From the NCBI GenBank assembly GCA_022827945.1, contig JAJEIT010000013.1:39507-103506 (forward strand): a DNA stretch of 64,000 nt. Reading direction: 5' to 3'. This document shows positions 15,859 to 23,993 of this stretch, piece by piece. Below the pieces are notes generated by a model. The model saw nothing but the letters and a program-made list of their open reading frames with translations, made no database searches and was not told the origin of the DNA. Both the position numbers and the translations under genes were made by a program. Within the stretch, counting starts at the first letter, position 1, and each line of letters opens with the position of its first letter. The stretch is from Dehalococcoidia bacterium. GTDB lineage: Bacteria; Chloroflexota; Dehalococcoidia; Tepidiformales; Tepidiformaceae.

Positions 15859-17190
15859 GTGAGCGTTCCCCTGCCCCTCGAAGGCGTTCGCGTCGTCGAC
15901 CTCACAGGCGTGTGGGCCGGATCCTTCTCGACGGCGATCCTCGGCGACCTCGGAGCCGAAGTGCTCAAGGCCGAGAACCAGTACGTGTGGCAGCCGCTCA
16001 CCCGCGGATCCCGCGCCCGCCCCACGCTCGAAGAGGTCAAGAACTACCCCAGCACGATCTGCTTCCCCAACAACGATCCCGGAAGCCGCTCCTGGAACTA
16101 CTGCTCCCTCTTCGTCGGCATGTTCCGCAACAAGCGCAGCTTCACCGTTGACCTCCGCCGCCCCGAGGGCCGCGAGATCCTCGGGCGCGTCATCGCACAG
16201 TCGGATGTCGTCATCGAGAACAGCCTCGCCGGCACGATGGAGAAGCTCGGCATCACCTACGAATGGCTGCGCGAGCAGCGCGACGACATCATCTTCGTGC
16301 GCGCCTCCGGCTACGGCTTGAGCGGCGACTACGCCGACGCCCGCACCCTCGGCATCCACCTCGAAAGCGTCATGGGGCACCAGATGCTGCGCGGCTACGA
16401 GGGCGAGGACCCGATCATCGGCCTCTTCGCTGCCGACTATGTGAGCGGAACCCAGATCGCGCTCTCCGTCCTCTTCGCCCTGTGGCACCGGAACAACACG
16501 GGCGAAGGGCAGCTCATCGAGCTTGCCCAGTCCGAAAACGCCGTCGCCATGTTCTCCCACGCGTACCTTGACTACGCGCTCACCGGCAACGTGCAGCGCG
16601 CCATCGGGAACCGGTCCATCTACGCCGCCGACGGTGTCGCCCCCTGTGGCGTCTACCCCTGCATCCCCGCCGGCCACGGTGGCGAGGGCGACGATTGCTG
16701 GATCGCCGTCACCGTTACCACGGACGAAGAGTGGGAGGCCCTCCGCGCCGTCATGGGCGACCCCGACTGGGCCGCGGACGCCGAGCTCGCAACGGGCAAG
16801 GGCCGTGCCGCCAGGCAAGACCTCCTCGATGAGAACCTCGCCCGTTGGACGTCGGGCTTCGAGGACGAGGCGCTCTTCCACCGACTGCAGGAAGCGGGTG
16901 TGCCCACTGCCCCCGTTCTCCACTCGTGGCGCGTGCTCGCCGACCCGCACGTGCAGTCCCGCGGCCTCTACCAGGCCTGCGAGATAGAGGACGACATCGG
17001 CGAGTACGTCTACCCCGGACCCCTCTACCGGCTGCCCGCCTCCGAGGGCGGCATCCGCCGCCCACCCGTCGCCCTCGGCCAGGACAACGACTACGTTTAC
17101 CGCGAGGTGCTGGGCGTCTCCGACGCGGAGTACGCCCGCCTTGTCGCCGCGGGCCACATCGCCACCGAGTACGACGAGTCCGTCCGCTGA
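15859..17190 (+). CDS. CaiB/BaiF class III CoA-transferase
   Basis: The 443-residue type III CoA-transferase moves CoA between organic acids. It begins SVPLPLEGVRVVDLTGVWAG, the canonical N-terminus, followed by LGDLGAEVLKAE. The catalytic-Asp region reads FTVDLRRPEGREILGRVIAQ, with SDVVIENSLAGTMEKLGI after it. The second domain has GEGQLIELAQSENAV. The acceptor acid is unknown. The start is taken as GTG 15859 because the -10 and the conserved N-terminus agree; ATG 15829 would add ten residues. It lies with a dehalogenase and an LLM oxidoreductase in a catabolic region. Confidence 0.9.
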   Translation: MSVPLPLEGVRVVDLTGVWAGSFSTAILGDLGAEVLKAENQYVWQPLTRGSRARPTLEEVKNYPSTICFPNNDPGSRSWNYCSLFVGMFRNKRSFTVDLRRPEGREILGRVIAQSDVVIENSLAGTMEKLGITYEWLREQRDDIIFVRASGYGLSGDYADARTLGIHLESVMGHQMLRGYEGEDPIIGLFAADYVSGTQIALSVLFALWHRNNTGEGQLIELAQSENAVAMFSHAYLDYALTGNVQRAIGNRSIYAADGVAPCGVYPCIPAGHGGEGDDCWIAVTVTTDEEWEALRAVMGDPDWAADAELATGKGRAARQDLLDENLARWTSGFEDEALFHRLQEAGVPTAPVLHSWRVLADPHVQSRGLYQACEIEDDIGEYVYPGPLYRLPASEGGIRRPPVALGQDNDYVYREVLGVSDAEYARLVAAGHIATEYDESVR

Positions 17191-17218
17191 CACCAGCCGC
17201 CCGATCACATCCCGCCCG

Positions 17219-17224
17219 TATACT
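17219..17224 (+). promoter_or_regulatory. -10 element of the aquaporin gene
   Basis: TATACT lies 27 bases before the GTG at 17252, with GGAGG at 17238-17242 in the leader. No obvious -35 is present. Confidence 0.45.
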
Positions 17225-17251
17225 CCGCCGCCGCACCGGAGGTGCGTGACC

Positions 17252-17998
17252 GTGCCCGAGAACAGCCTCTGGAAGACCGTGACCGGCGCCGACCTTGACC
17301 GCGCCTGGCGCCACGACCGCCCCACCGTCGCCGCCACCCTCGTCTCCGAGGTGCTCGGCACCTTCGCCCTCGTGTTCTTCAGCGCCGGCGCGGTCGCGGT
17401 CGATGCGGCCAGCGGTGGTGGTGTGACACCAGTCGGAGCGGGACTCGTGGCCGGCCTGATCGTCGTCGCTGTGATCTTCGCCCTGGGCCACGTTTCCGGC
17501 GCGCACATCAACCCGGTCGTCACCCTCGCCTTCCGCCTCGCGGGGCGAGTCGGCTCCCTGCGGGCGGCTGCCTACGTGGTCGCACAGCTCACGGGCAGCG
17601 TGCTTGCCGGCCTCGCCATCGTCGCCATCGTTGGCGATGCCGGAGACGCCGGCGCGACGGCTCCAAGAATCGGAGGCGTCGATGCCGCCCTCCTCGCCGA
17701 GATCATCCTCACGTTCTTCCTCGCCCTCACGATCATGGGCGTCGCAACCGACGAGCGCGCCCAGGGCGCCTTCGCCGCCATCGCGGTTGGCTCCTATGTC
17801 GGGCTCGCCATCCTCGCGTGGGGCCCGGTCGGGAACGCCTCCATGAATCCCGCCCGCTCCCTCGGCCCCGCCATCTTCGGGTCGGAGTGGAGCGCGCACT
17901 GGATCTACTGGGTCGGCCCGATCGTCGGGTCCACCCTCGGCGTGCTGGCCTACTCGCTCCTGCGGGCACGCCGTGCTCCCGGCACCGGCTCGTCATAA
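17252..17998 (+). CDS. Aquaporin/glycerol-facilitator family channel (MIP)
   Basis: The 248-residue protein has six membrane helices and the two half-helix signatures of MIP channels: HINPVVTL (NPV, a variant of NPA) in the first half and ASMNPARSLGP in the second. It sits in the cytoplasmic membrane and passes water, glycerol or similar small neutral solutes. The N-terminal ~25 residues are hydrophilic. The GTG at 17252 is 9 bases after GGAGG. Substrate selectivity cannot be set by eye. Confidence 0.92.
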   Translation: MPENSLWKTVTGADLDRAWRHDRPTVAATLVSEVLGTFALVFFSAGAVAVDAASGGGVTPVGAGLVAGLIVVAVIFALGHVSGAHINPVVTLAFRLAGRVGSLRAAAYVVAQLTGSVLAGLAIVAIVGDAGDAGATAPRIGGVDAALLAEIILTFFLALTIMGVATDERAQGAFAAIAVGSYVGLAILAWGPVGNASMNPARSLGPAIFGSEWSAHWIYWVGPIVGSTLGVLAYSLLRARRAPGTGSS

Positions 17999-18024
17999 CG
18001 CGAACGGGTCGCGGCGCGAGGGGC

Positions 18025-18030
18025 TATCCT
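18025..18030 (+). promoter_or_regulatory. -10 element of the methyltransferase operon
   Basis: TATCCT lies 9 bases before the ATG at 18040; a start site on or just before the ATG gives a nearly leaderless mRNA for the three-gene unit to 20004. Confidence 0.4.
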
Positions 18031-18039
18031 GCTCGCACG

Positions 18040-18885
18040 ATGACCGCCCTTGAGCGCTACCAGGCCCTGATCGACGCCAGGACCGAGCAACGCCGCGTGC
18101 TCGATCTCGATGCACTCACCTCCGATCGCTGGAGCAAGCACGCCCCCTCCTATCGCTTCGACCCCCACCGCCCCCTCGACGCCAACCTTGCCGAGATCGC
18201 GGCGCTCATCCGCGCCGACGACCACGTCGTCGATGTCGGCGGCGGCGCAGGGCGCGTCGGCTTGCCGCTCGCGCTCCGCTGCCGCGCACTGACCAACGCC
18301 GAGCCCGCGCCAGGCATGGGCGAGCAGTTCCTTGCCTCGGCGGAGGAGGCCGGGATCACCAACGCCACTCTCCTCCAGGCCCCTTGGCTCGAGGCCGATG
18401 TCGAGGGCGACTTCGTCATCAGCGTCGATGTTGTCTATTTCGTCCGCGAGATCGATGAGTTCGTCCTTAAGCTCGACCGGGCTGCCTCGCGCCGCGCCGC
18501 CATCTGGATTTGGAGCCCCACGCCGCCCGCCCGCAACGCCCGCCTCTTCCGGATCGCCCACGACGTGGAGCTGGTGCGCTCCCCCGACCACCGCGAGCTG
18601 CTCCCCGTCATGTGGGAAGCCGGCCTCCTCCCCGAGGCTCGCCTGCTGCCCGAGCCCTTCACCTGGCCCGAGCGCGCCGCCTTCCCCACCAACGAGGAGG
18701 AGGCCATCTCCTTCGCCCTGGAGGATGTCGAGGCAACCGATGCCCCCGGAGCGGCGGAGCGGGTGGCCGCCGTCCTCGACGATCTGTACACGCGGGGTCC
18801 CGATGGCGAGTGGCTTCCCAACTGGCGACCGCCCCTGCAGGGCCTGCTCATCACCTGGGAGACCGGTGGTGCTGACACCCGCTGA
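18040..18885 (+). CDS. SAM-dependent methyltransferase
   Basis: The 281-residue class I methyltransferase has motif I as DHVVDVGGGAGRVGLPLAL and motif II/III strands as NATLLQAPW and DFVISVDVVYFVREID. The N-terminal ~60 residues are a helical cap with WSKHAPSYRFDP. The substrate is unknown. Two genes follow with overlaps (isomerase-like, then cupin), so the three are one operon and probably act on the same small molecule. Confidence 0.82.
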   Translation: MTALERYQALIDARTEQRRVLDLDALTSDRWSKHAPSYRFDPHRPLDANLAEIAALIRADDHVVDVGGGAGRVGLPLALRCRALTNAEPAPGMGEQFLASAEEAGITNATLLQAPWLEADVEGDFVISVDVVYFVREIDEFVLKLDRAASRRAAIWIWSPTPPARNARLFRIAHDVELVRSPDHRELLPVMWEAGLLPEARLLPEPFTWPERAAFPTNEEEAISFALEDVEATDAPGAAERVAAVLDDLYTRGPDGEWLPNWRPPLQGLLITWETGGADTR

Positions 18886-19690
18886 CCTCGTCCTCTGCCT
18901 GGGAGCAGTCGCCACGGCGCCCTTCGCGGAGCGCGTGCGTGCCGCCCGGGCTAGCGGCTTCGCCGGCCTCTCCATGTGGATGTCGCACTACGACGAGGCC
19001 CGCGACGAGGGCCTCTCGAACGCCGAAATGCGCGCCATCCTCGACCGCGAAGGGGTCGTCCTCGCGATGCTGGAGTACATCACCGCCTGGGCCGAAGGCC
19101 CGGACAACCGTGACGCGATCGAAGAAGAGACGGCGCGCATCTGCGGGATCGCCGAGGAGCTTGGGTCCGACACCGTGCTCGCCGTGACGATGGAGCCCGC
19201 CGCCGACTCCGCCGCGGCAGCGGAAGGTCTGGCCATCGCCTGCGATGTCGCCGCGCGCTACGGACAGCGCCTCGGTGTCGAGTTCCTGCCCTGGACGGGC
19301 ATCCCCAACCTCGCCACCGCCTGGCCCATCGTCCGCGAGGCCGACCGCGCCAACGCCGGCCTCGTCCTCGACGCCTGGCACTGGTTCCGCTCCGGCCCCG
19401 ACCCGGACCTGCTGCGTACCATCCCCGGCGAGAAGGTCATCCACCTCCAGATCAGCGACGCCCCCGTCGAGGCTGCTCCCAACGTCGTCGAGGAGACGAT
19501 CGGGCACCGCCTCCTCCCCGGCCACGGCGACATCGATCTCCTCGGCCTCCTCCGCATCCTCGACGACATCGGCAGGCAGGGCCCCACCGCCGTCGAGGTC
19601 TTCAGCGACTGGCTGCGCAGCCACCCCATCCACGAGGGCGCGCGCCTCGCCTCCGAGGCCGCGCGCTCCGTGCTCACCGCCGCCCGATGA
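18869..19690 (+). CDS. Sugar phosphate isomerase/epimerase-like TIM barrel
   Basis: The 273-residue AP-endonuclease-2/xylose-isomerase-like barrel has metal-site segments GVEFLPWTGIPN, LVLDAWHWFRSG, VIHLQISDAP and GHGDIDLLGLLRIL, with AVEVFSDWL near the end. Related enzymes isomerise or epimerise ketoses, inosose or hydroxypyruvate. Two GTG starts are possible (18866, 18869); 18869 sits 7 bases after GGGAG. It overlaps the methyltransferase by 17 bases and the cupin gene by 4. Confidence 0.82.
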   Translation: MLTPADLVLCLGAVATAPFAERVRAARASGFAGLSMWMSHYDEARDEGLSNAEMRAILDREGVVLAMLEYITAWAEGPDNRDAIEEETARICGIAEELGSDTVLAVTMEPAADSAAAAEGLAIACDVAARYGQRLGVEFLPWTGIPNLATAWPIVREADRANAGLVLDAWHWFRSGPDPDLLRTIPGEKVIHLQISDAPVEAAPNVVEETIGHRLLPGHGDIDLLGLLRILDDIGRQGPTAVEVFSDWLRSHPIHEGARLASEAARSVLTAAR

Positions 19691-20004
19691 CCGGTGGCGA
19701 CCTCCTGGCGGATTTGCCCGACGACCTCCCCGAGGAGTTGGTCGAAACCATCGCCGAGAGCGGCACTGTCCGCATCGAGCGCATCGTCTCGATCGGTCAT
19801 GCCTCCCCCGAGGGCTTCTGGTACGACCAGGCCCGGCCCGAGTTCGTGCTGGTCGTGCAGGGTCGCGCCCGCCTCGAATTTGACGACGGCGAGTCGCTCG
19901 ATCTGGAGCCCGGCGCGTGGGCCGACATCCCCGCCCACCGCCGCCACCGCGTCGCCTGGACTTCTCCCGACGAGCCCACCGTCTGGCTCGCGATCCACTA
20001 CTGA
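19687..20004 (+). CDS. Small cupin-domain protein
   Basis: The 105-residue single cupin has the two family motifs: the first around GFWYDQARPEFVLVVQGRAR and the second as LEPGAWADIPAHRRHRVAWT with metal-type His residues. It may bind a metal and act on, or sense, a small molecule. The start overlaps the previous stop (ATGA). It is the last gene of the methyltransferase-isomerase-cupin operon. Confidence 0.85.
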   Translation: MTGGDLLADLPDDLPEELVETIAESGTVRIERIVSIGHASPEGFWYDQARPEFVLVVQGRARLEFDDGESLDLEPGAWADIPAHRRHRVAWTSPDEPTVWLAIHY

Positions 20005-20060
20005 CGCCTCGGGCTTGCCCGTTAACAGCCGACCTGAAACGCTGGATGTGCAGCATTCTC

Positions 20061-20185
20061 GCTGTCGCCAAATCCCCTCCGGGGGAGCGGGGGACCCGCC
20101 ACATTCAGGGGCGTACCGCGAAAGCGGACGGCACCTCCAGTCGTAGCCCGACAGCTAACCCCGCCGGCGTGGGAGGGACCTCAAG
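20061..20185 (+). ncRNA. c-di-AMP riboswitch (ydaO/yuaA type)
   Basis: The region carries the ydaO signature segments in order: CGCCAAATCC, then GGAGCGGGGGACCC, CAGGGGCGTACC, a CCGCGAAAGCGG stem, and CCCGACAGCTAACCCCGCCG followed by GGCGTGGGAGGGACC. The CCGACAGCTAACC block and the AGCGGGGGA block are the most diagnostic. These RNAs bind two c-di-AMP molecules and usually turn off osmolyte, potassium or cell-wall genes. Boundaries are approximate. Downstream lies a 64-residue orphan gene on the same strand. The switch mechanism is not obvious; hairpins follow at about 20174-20197 and 20284-20300. Confidence 0.87.
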
Positions 20186-20283
20186 TGGGGGTCTCTCGAT
20201 CGCTTCGATTCCGCTTCGAGCGAACGCCCAGACCCGAAACGACCGTATGCAGTCGCGCGTCCCCCACGACGCCGCCTGGCCGT

Positions 20284-20300
20284 GCTCCCGTGGCGGGAGC
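20284..20300 (+). promoter_or_regulatory. Hairpin between riboswitch and orphan gene
   Basis: GCTCCCG-TGG-CGGGAGC is a perfect 7-bp stem, 21 bases before the GGAGG of the orphan gene. It could be part of the riboswitch expression platform. No T-run follows, so it is not a classical terminator. Confidence 0.35.
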
Positions 20301-20332
20301 ATCGCCGCCATTGCTCAGACGGAGGTGAATCT

Positions 20333-20527
20333 GTGATTGAGCATGAACTGGTCCGGTCGGTCCTTCTGGAGCGTCTCATCAAGGCGAACTCGCCCGAGGT
20401 GCGATTCCGCAAGGAGTGGCAAGACCGCCGGGACTCGGCCATCGAGGCCCCCATCAGCGTCCTTCGGGCGGATCCGACCCCCGTCGATCGCTTCCTCAAC
20501 GGGAAGGAGATCGAGCGGGCGGCCTAA
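20333..20527 (+). CDS. Orphan 64-residue protein under a c-di-AMP riboswitch
   Basis: GTG at 20333 has a perfect GGAGG 7 bases upstream. The product is soluble and charged, beginning IEHELVRSVLLERLIKANSP and ending VDRFLNGKEIERAA. It has no membrane helix, signal peptide or cysteine. I do not recognise it. It is the only gene between the riboswitch and a strong hairpin at 20585-20608, so riboswitch, gene and terminator look like one unit. dnaX has its own -10 elements after that hairpin. A small effector or regulatory protein is possible, but that is inference from position alone. Confidence 0.65.
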   Translation: MIEHELVRSVLLERLIKANSPEVRFRKEWQDRRDSAIEAPISVLRADPTPVDRFLNGKEIERAA

Positions 20528-20584
20528 CGCCGTCACGCGGGGTCCGGCCCCCGGGGCGGGACTCCGGTCTGGGTGGAAACACGG

Positions 20585-20608
20585 GGCGGGAGCCAGTCGG
20601 CTCCCGCC
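20585..20608 (+). terminator. Hairpin terminator after the orphan gene
   Basis: GGCGGGAGCC-AGTC-GGCTCCCGCC forms a perfect 10-bp stem with a 4-base loop. The tail TTCGTG is poor in T, as for other strong hairpins in this window. Confidence 0.6.
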
Positions 20609-20637
20609 TTCGTGATCCCATGGGCGAAAATCCGTTC

Positions 20638-20660
20638 TATACTCTGCGGACAACTATCCT
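20638..20660 (+). promoter_or_regulatory. -10 elements before dnaX
   Basis: TATACT (20638-20643) and TATCCT (20655-20660) both match TAnnnT. The second lies 19 bases before the dnaX GTG at 20680, leaving room for GGGAGG. Confidence 0.4.
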
Positions 20661-20679
20661 CACTTGTCCGGGAGGGACG

Positions 20680-22158
20680 GTGCTCTACGGGAAGTGGCGC
20701 CCACGTGGTTTCGAAGAGGTGGTCGGCCAGGACCACGTCGTCGAGACGCTTCGCAACGCTCTCGCGACCGACAAGGTCGCCCACGCCTACCTCTTCGCCG
20801 GGCCCCGCGGCACCGGCAAGACCACCACCGCCCGCATCCTCGCCAAGGCCGTCAACTGCGGCGAGCTCTCCGATGGCGAGCCCTGCAACAAGTGCCGTTC
20901 CTGCGAGGCCATCAACCGCGGCGCCGCCCTCGACCTGATCGAGATGGACGCCGCCAGCAACCGCGGTATCGACGACGTCCGCGAGCTGCGCGACAAGATC
21001 GCCTTCGCCCCAAGCGACCTCCAGCGGAAGGTGTACCTCCTCGACGAGGTTCACATGCTCACGACCGGCGCCTTCAACGCCCTCCTCAAGACGCTTGAGG
21101 AGCCGCCGCCTCACGCCATCTTCATCCTCGCCACCACCGAGCTGCACGAGATTCCCGCCACCATCACCTCCCGCTGCCAGCGCTTCGACTTCCGCCGCAT
21201 CCCCCTCGTGGCCATGGTCGAGCGCCTTCGCCTTATCGCCGAGAAGGAGGGTTACAGCGTCCCCGACGAAGCGCTGCTCGCCATCGCCGACGAGGGGCGG
21301 GGCGCCCTCCGCGACGCCATCACCCTGCTCGAGCAGATTGCCTCGATGTACGGCCCCTCCCCGAGCACCGACGAGGTGCTCGAATCCCTCGGCCTCGTGC
21401 GCGACGAGCGCACGGAGAAGCTCGCCGCCGCCCTCACCGAACGCGACCTCGGCGCCTCCCTTGAGATCGCCCGCGAGGTCGCCGGCGACGGACTCGACAT
21501 CGCCCGCTTCACCCGCGAGACCATCGACACCCTGCGCGAGCGCCTGCTCGCCGCCGCCCGCGACCGCACGCCCGAGGTTGGTGTCCTGACGCACGCCGTC
21601 GCCGAGCTCGCCGGCGCCGACTTCCGCCGCGACCCCGGCAGCCCCGTGCCTCTTGAGGTCGCCTGCGCGGCCGCCGTGCTCGGTCCCGCCCAGCCGCCGG
21701 CTGCCCCCGCCGCACCGGACGCCCAGTCCGCTCAAGGCGGCCAGCAACCCCAGCGCCGCCCGCAGGGTCGCCGCCGCGAGCCCCGCGAAGAGACCCGCGA
21801 GGAGAGTTTCCTCCGCGAGCTCTACGAGCGCTGCAGGATGACGCAGCCGGCGCTTGCCGCCTGGCTCAACGGCTCTTGCGAGGTGCGCGCCATCACCGAC
21901 AAGGTGCTTCAGCTCGGTTTCTATCACCCCATCCACATGCAGAAGATCGCAAACGACGGCCGCACCCTCGTCGAGCAGAAGGCGGAGGAGCTGTTGGGGC
22001 ACCCCGTCACCCTCCTCGTCGAGCGGATCGAGCGCCGGGCGCCCGCCAGCCGTCCGGCAAAGGGCGGACACCTGGCGGCTGCTGCCCGCGAACTGGGCGC
22101 GAAGCCCGTAGAGTCGGGGCCCCCTCCACGCCCGCAGCCCCCCGAGGAGGACTCCTGA
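20680..22158 (+). CDS. dnaX: DNA polymerase III subunit gamma/tau
   Basis: This clamp-loader ATPase loads the beta clamp and links polymerases in the replisome. The Walker A GPRGTGKTTTA is near residue 40. The zinc knuckle CNKCRSC follows, then the DEVH Walker B in YLLDEVHML, and the sensor region FILATTELHEIPATITSRCQ. The C-terminal half has an Ala/Pro/Gln-rich linker (about 345-380) and a short tau-like domain. The GTG at 20680 begins LYGKWRPRGFEEVVGQDHVV, the canonical start. The 492 residues are on the short side. The ybaB start overlaps the stop (TGATG), giving dnaX-ybaB-recR-recO. Confidence 0.95.
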   Translation: MLYGKWRPRGFEEVVGQDHVVETLRNALATDKVAHAYLFAGPRGTGKTTTARILAKAVNCGELSDGEPCNKCRSCEAINRGAALDLIEMDAASNRGIDDVRELRDKIAFAPSDLQRKVYLLDEVHMLTTGAFNALLKTLEEPPPHAIFILATTELHEIPATITSRCQRFDFRRIPLVAMVERLRLIAEKEGYSVPDEALLAIADEGRGALRDAITLLEQIASMYGPSPSTDEVLESLGLVRDERTEKLAAALTERDLGASLEIAREVAGDGLDIARFTRETIDTLRERLLAAARDRTPEVGVLTHAVAELAGADFRRDPGSPVPLEVACAAAVLGPAQPPAAPAAPDAQSAQGGQQPQRRPQGRRREPREETREESFLRELYERCRMTQPALAAWLNGSCEVRAITDKVLQLGFYHPIHMQKIANDGRTLVEQKAEELLGHPVTLLVERIERRAPASRPAKGGHLAAAARELGAKPVESGPPPRPQPPEEDS

Positions 22159-22529
22159 TGGCGAAGAGCAGCGGTCGGAATCGGTACATGCGCCGCGGTG
22201 GCGGCGGTGGCCAGCGTGGCCGTGGCGGCGCCCAGACCGGGCAGCTCGCCGAAGCCCAGGCGATGCTCCAGCGCGCCCAGGAGGAGCTTGCCGCCAAGAC
22301 CGTCGAGGGCAGCGCCGGCGGCGGCGCCGTCCGCGTCACCATGAACGGCGAGCAGAAGGTCCAGGCCATCGCCATCGAGCCCGACGTGGTCGACCCCGAG
22401 GACGTCGAGATGCTGGAGGACCTCGTCCTCGCCGCCATCCACGACGCCTCAGAGCGCGCCAACGCCCTCCAGGCCGATTCCCTCGGAATGCTCACCGGCG
22501 GCCTCGACCTGCCGGGGCTCGGCGGCTGA
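22158..22529 (+). CDS. ybaB: YbaB/EbfC nucleoid-associated protein
   Basis: The 123-residue DNA-binding protein has the EbfC core QAMLQRAQEELAAKTVEGSA, VRVTMNGEQKVQAIAIEP and EDLVLAAIHDASERANAL. The first ~28 residues (after MAKSSGRNRYMRR) form a Gly/Arg-rich extension not seen in typical short YbaB proteins. It is co-translated with dnaX and followed by recR, the usual order. Confidence 0.93.
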   Translation: MAKSSGRNRYMRRGGGGGQRGRGGAQTGQLAEAQAMLQRAQEELAAKTVEGSAGGGAVRVTMNGEQKVQAIAIEPDVVDPEDVEMLEDLVLAAIHDASERANALQADSLGMLTGGLDLPGLGG

Positions 22530-22535
22530 GCGGGC

Positions 22536-23141
22536 GTGCCCGAGGCAGGCGCGCCCGAGCCGATCGCCCGCCTGATCCAGGAGTTCTCGAAGCTCCCCGG
22601 GATCGGACCCAAGTCCGCCCAGCGGCTCGCCTACCACGTGCTTCGCGCCCCCGAGGATGACGCCCGCGCCCTCGCCCGCGCGCTCACCGACGTGAAGGAG
22701 CACGTCGTCCTTTGCGACACCTGCTTCAACATCACCGTCCGCAACCCCTGCACCCTCTGCGACGACGAGCAGCGCGACCGTTCGCTCGTCTGCGTGGTCG
22801 AGCAGCCCCTCGATGTGCTCGTCGTCGAGCGCACGGGCGGCTTCCGCGGCCTCTACCACGTCCTCCACGGCTCCCTGAACCCGATCGACGGCGTCGGTCC
22901 CGAGCAGCTCCGCATCCAGGAGCTGCTGCGGCGCGTCGAGGGGGGCGGGGTCGTCGAGGTGATCATGGCGACCAACCCCAGCCTTGAAGGCGAGGCCACC
23001 TCGATGTACGTCCAGCGCCTCCTCCAGCCCCTCGGGATTCGCGTCACCCGCCTCGCCCGCGGCCTCCCCAGCGGCGCCGACATCGAGTACATGGACGACC
23101 TGACCCTCTCCCGCGCGCTCGAGGGGCGGCAGGAGCTGTAG
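22536..23141 (+). CDS. recR: Recombination mediator RecR
   Basis: RecR works with RecO (and RecF) to load RecA at gaps. The helix-hairpin-helix LPGIGPKSAQRLAYHVL is near residues 18-34, followed by the C4 zinc finger CDTCFNITVRNPCTLC and a Toprim domain with VVEQPLDVLVVE and ATNPSLEGEATSMY. The 201 residues match the family. The GTG at 22536 lies 6 bases after ybaB. recO follows within 2 bases, so the RecOR complex is encoded together. Confidence 0.96.
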   Translation: MPEAGAPEPIARLIQEFSKLPGIGPKSAQRLAYHVLRAPEDDARALARALTDVKEHVVLCDTCFNITVRNPCTLCDDEQRDRSLVCVVEQPLDVLVVERTGGFRGLYHVLHGSLNPIDGVGPEQLRIQELLRRVEGGGVVEVIMATNPSLEGEATSMYVQRLLQPLGIRVTRLARGLPSGADIEYMDDLTLSRALEGRQEL

Positions 23142-23142
23142 C

Positions 23143-23913
23143 GTGGCGGCGCGGCCCCGCGTCTACCGCGCCGAAGGCGTCATCCTGCGCCGCCGCAACC
23201 TCGGCGAGGCCGATAGCATCCTTACCGTCTTCAGCGGCCACGAGGGCAAGTTCGAGGCGATCGCCCGCGGCGTGCGCAAGGCCCGCAGCCGCATGCGCGG
23301 CCACCTCGAACCGTTGACCCGCAGCCGCGTGCTCGTCGCCCAGGGACGCAACCTCGATGTCTTCACCCAGGCCGAGACGGTCGACGCCTATCGCCGCCTG
23401 CGCGAGAGCCTCGATGCCAGCGCCGAGGCCCTCTACTGCCTCGAGCTCGTCGACCGTTTCACCGTGGAGCGCGAGCCGCTCCCCGACCTCTACGCCCTGC
23501 TCGTGACCGCCCTGGATCTGCTGGAGGCGGGGAACGGCGCTGCCGTTACCCGCCACTTCGAGCTGCGCCTGCTCGCCCTTCTCGGCTACGAGCCCCATGT
23601 CGATGGCTGCGTCCTCTGCGGCGAACGCCTCCCCGAGGAGGAAACGCTGCTCTCACCCGCGGCCGGCGGCCTTGTCTGCCGCCGGTGTCGGGCCGAGGCG
23701 GGCGGGGGACGCATCGTGGCGGTGCCGGTCGTGAAGCTGATGCGCTTCGCGCGGCGCGCAACGGCAGCGGAGTTCGTTGCCCTTGCCGCCCCTCCCGAGG
23801 TCGCGCAAGAGCTGCGCGCCGCCGTCGCCGATCTGGTCCGCTATCACCTCGATCGCGACCCTAACGCCCGCCGCTTCGTCGAGGGGGTAAGCGCCCTCGA
23901 ACGGAAGGACTAG
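23143..23913 (+). CDS. recO: DNA repair protein RecO
   Basis: RecO anneals SSB-coated DNA and, with RecR, helps RecA load. The N-terminal OB fold reads YRAEGVILRRRNLGEADSIL with KFEAIARGVRKARSRMRGHL. The C-terminal helical domain carries a zinc-finger-like CVLCGE and CRRCRAE pair. It has 256 residues and starts with GTG at 23143, 1 base after recR. It ends the replication-repair operon. Confidence 0.93.
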   Translation: MAARPRVYRAEGVILRRRNLGEADSILTVFSGHEGKFEAIARGVRKARSRMRGHLEPLTRSRVLVAQGRNLDVFTQAETVDAYRRLRESLDASAEALYCLELVDRFTVEREPLPDLYALLVTALDLLEAGNGAAVTRHFELRLLALLGYEPHVDGCVLCGERLPEEETLLSPAAGGLVCRRCRAEAGGGRIVAVPVVKLMRFARRATAAEFVALAAPPEVAQELRAAVADLVRYHLDRDPNARRFVEGVSALERKD

Positions 23914-23993
23914 CGCGGCGGCGGTTTCCCGCTTTGACGAACGCGGTAGAATCTCTGGTACGAAGAGTCGCTCCTGGCGAGCGGAGGTTCTCC

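Noticed and set aside
15226..17523. Long minus-strand frame across the dehalogenase, CoA-transferase and aquaporin
   Set aside because: It spans three real genes with good motifs on the other strand; the composition is that of a GC-driven antisense frame.
20174..20197. Intrinsic terminator directly after the riboswitch
   Set aside because: AGGGACC can pair with GGTCTCT, but the stem is short with a G-U pair and no T-run follows; I would not call it a terminator without modelling.
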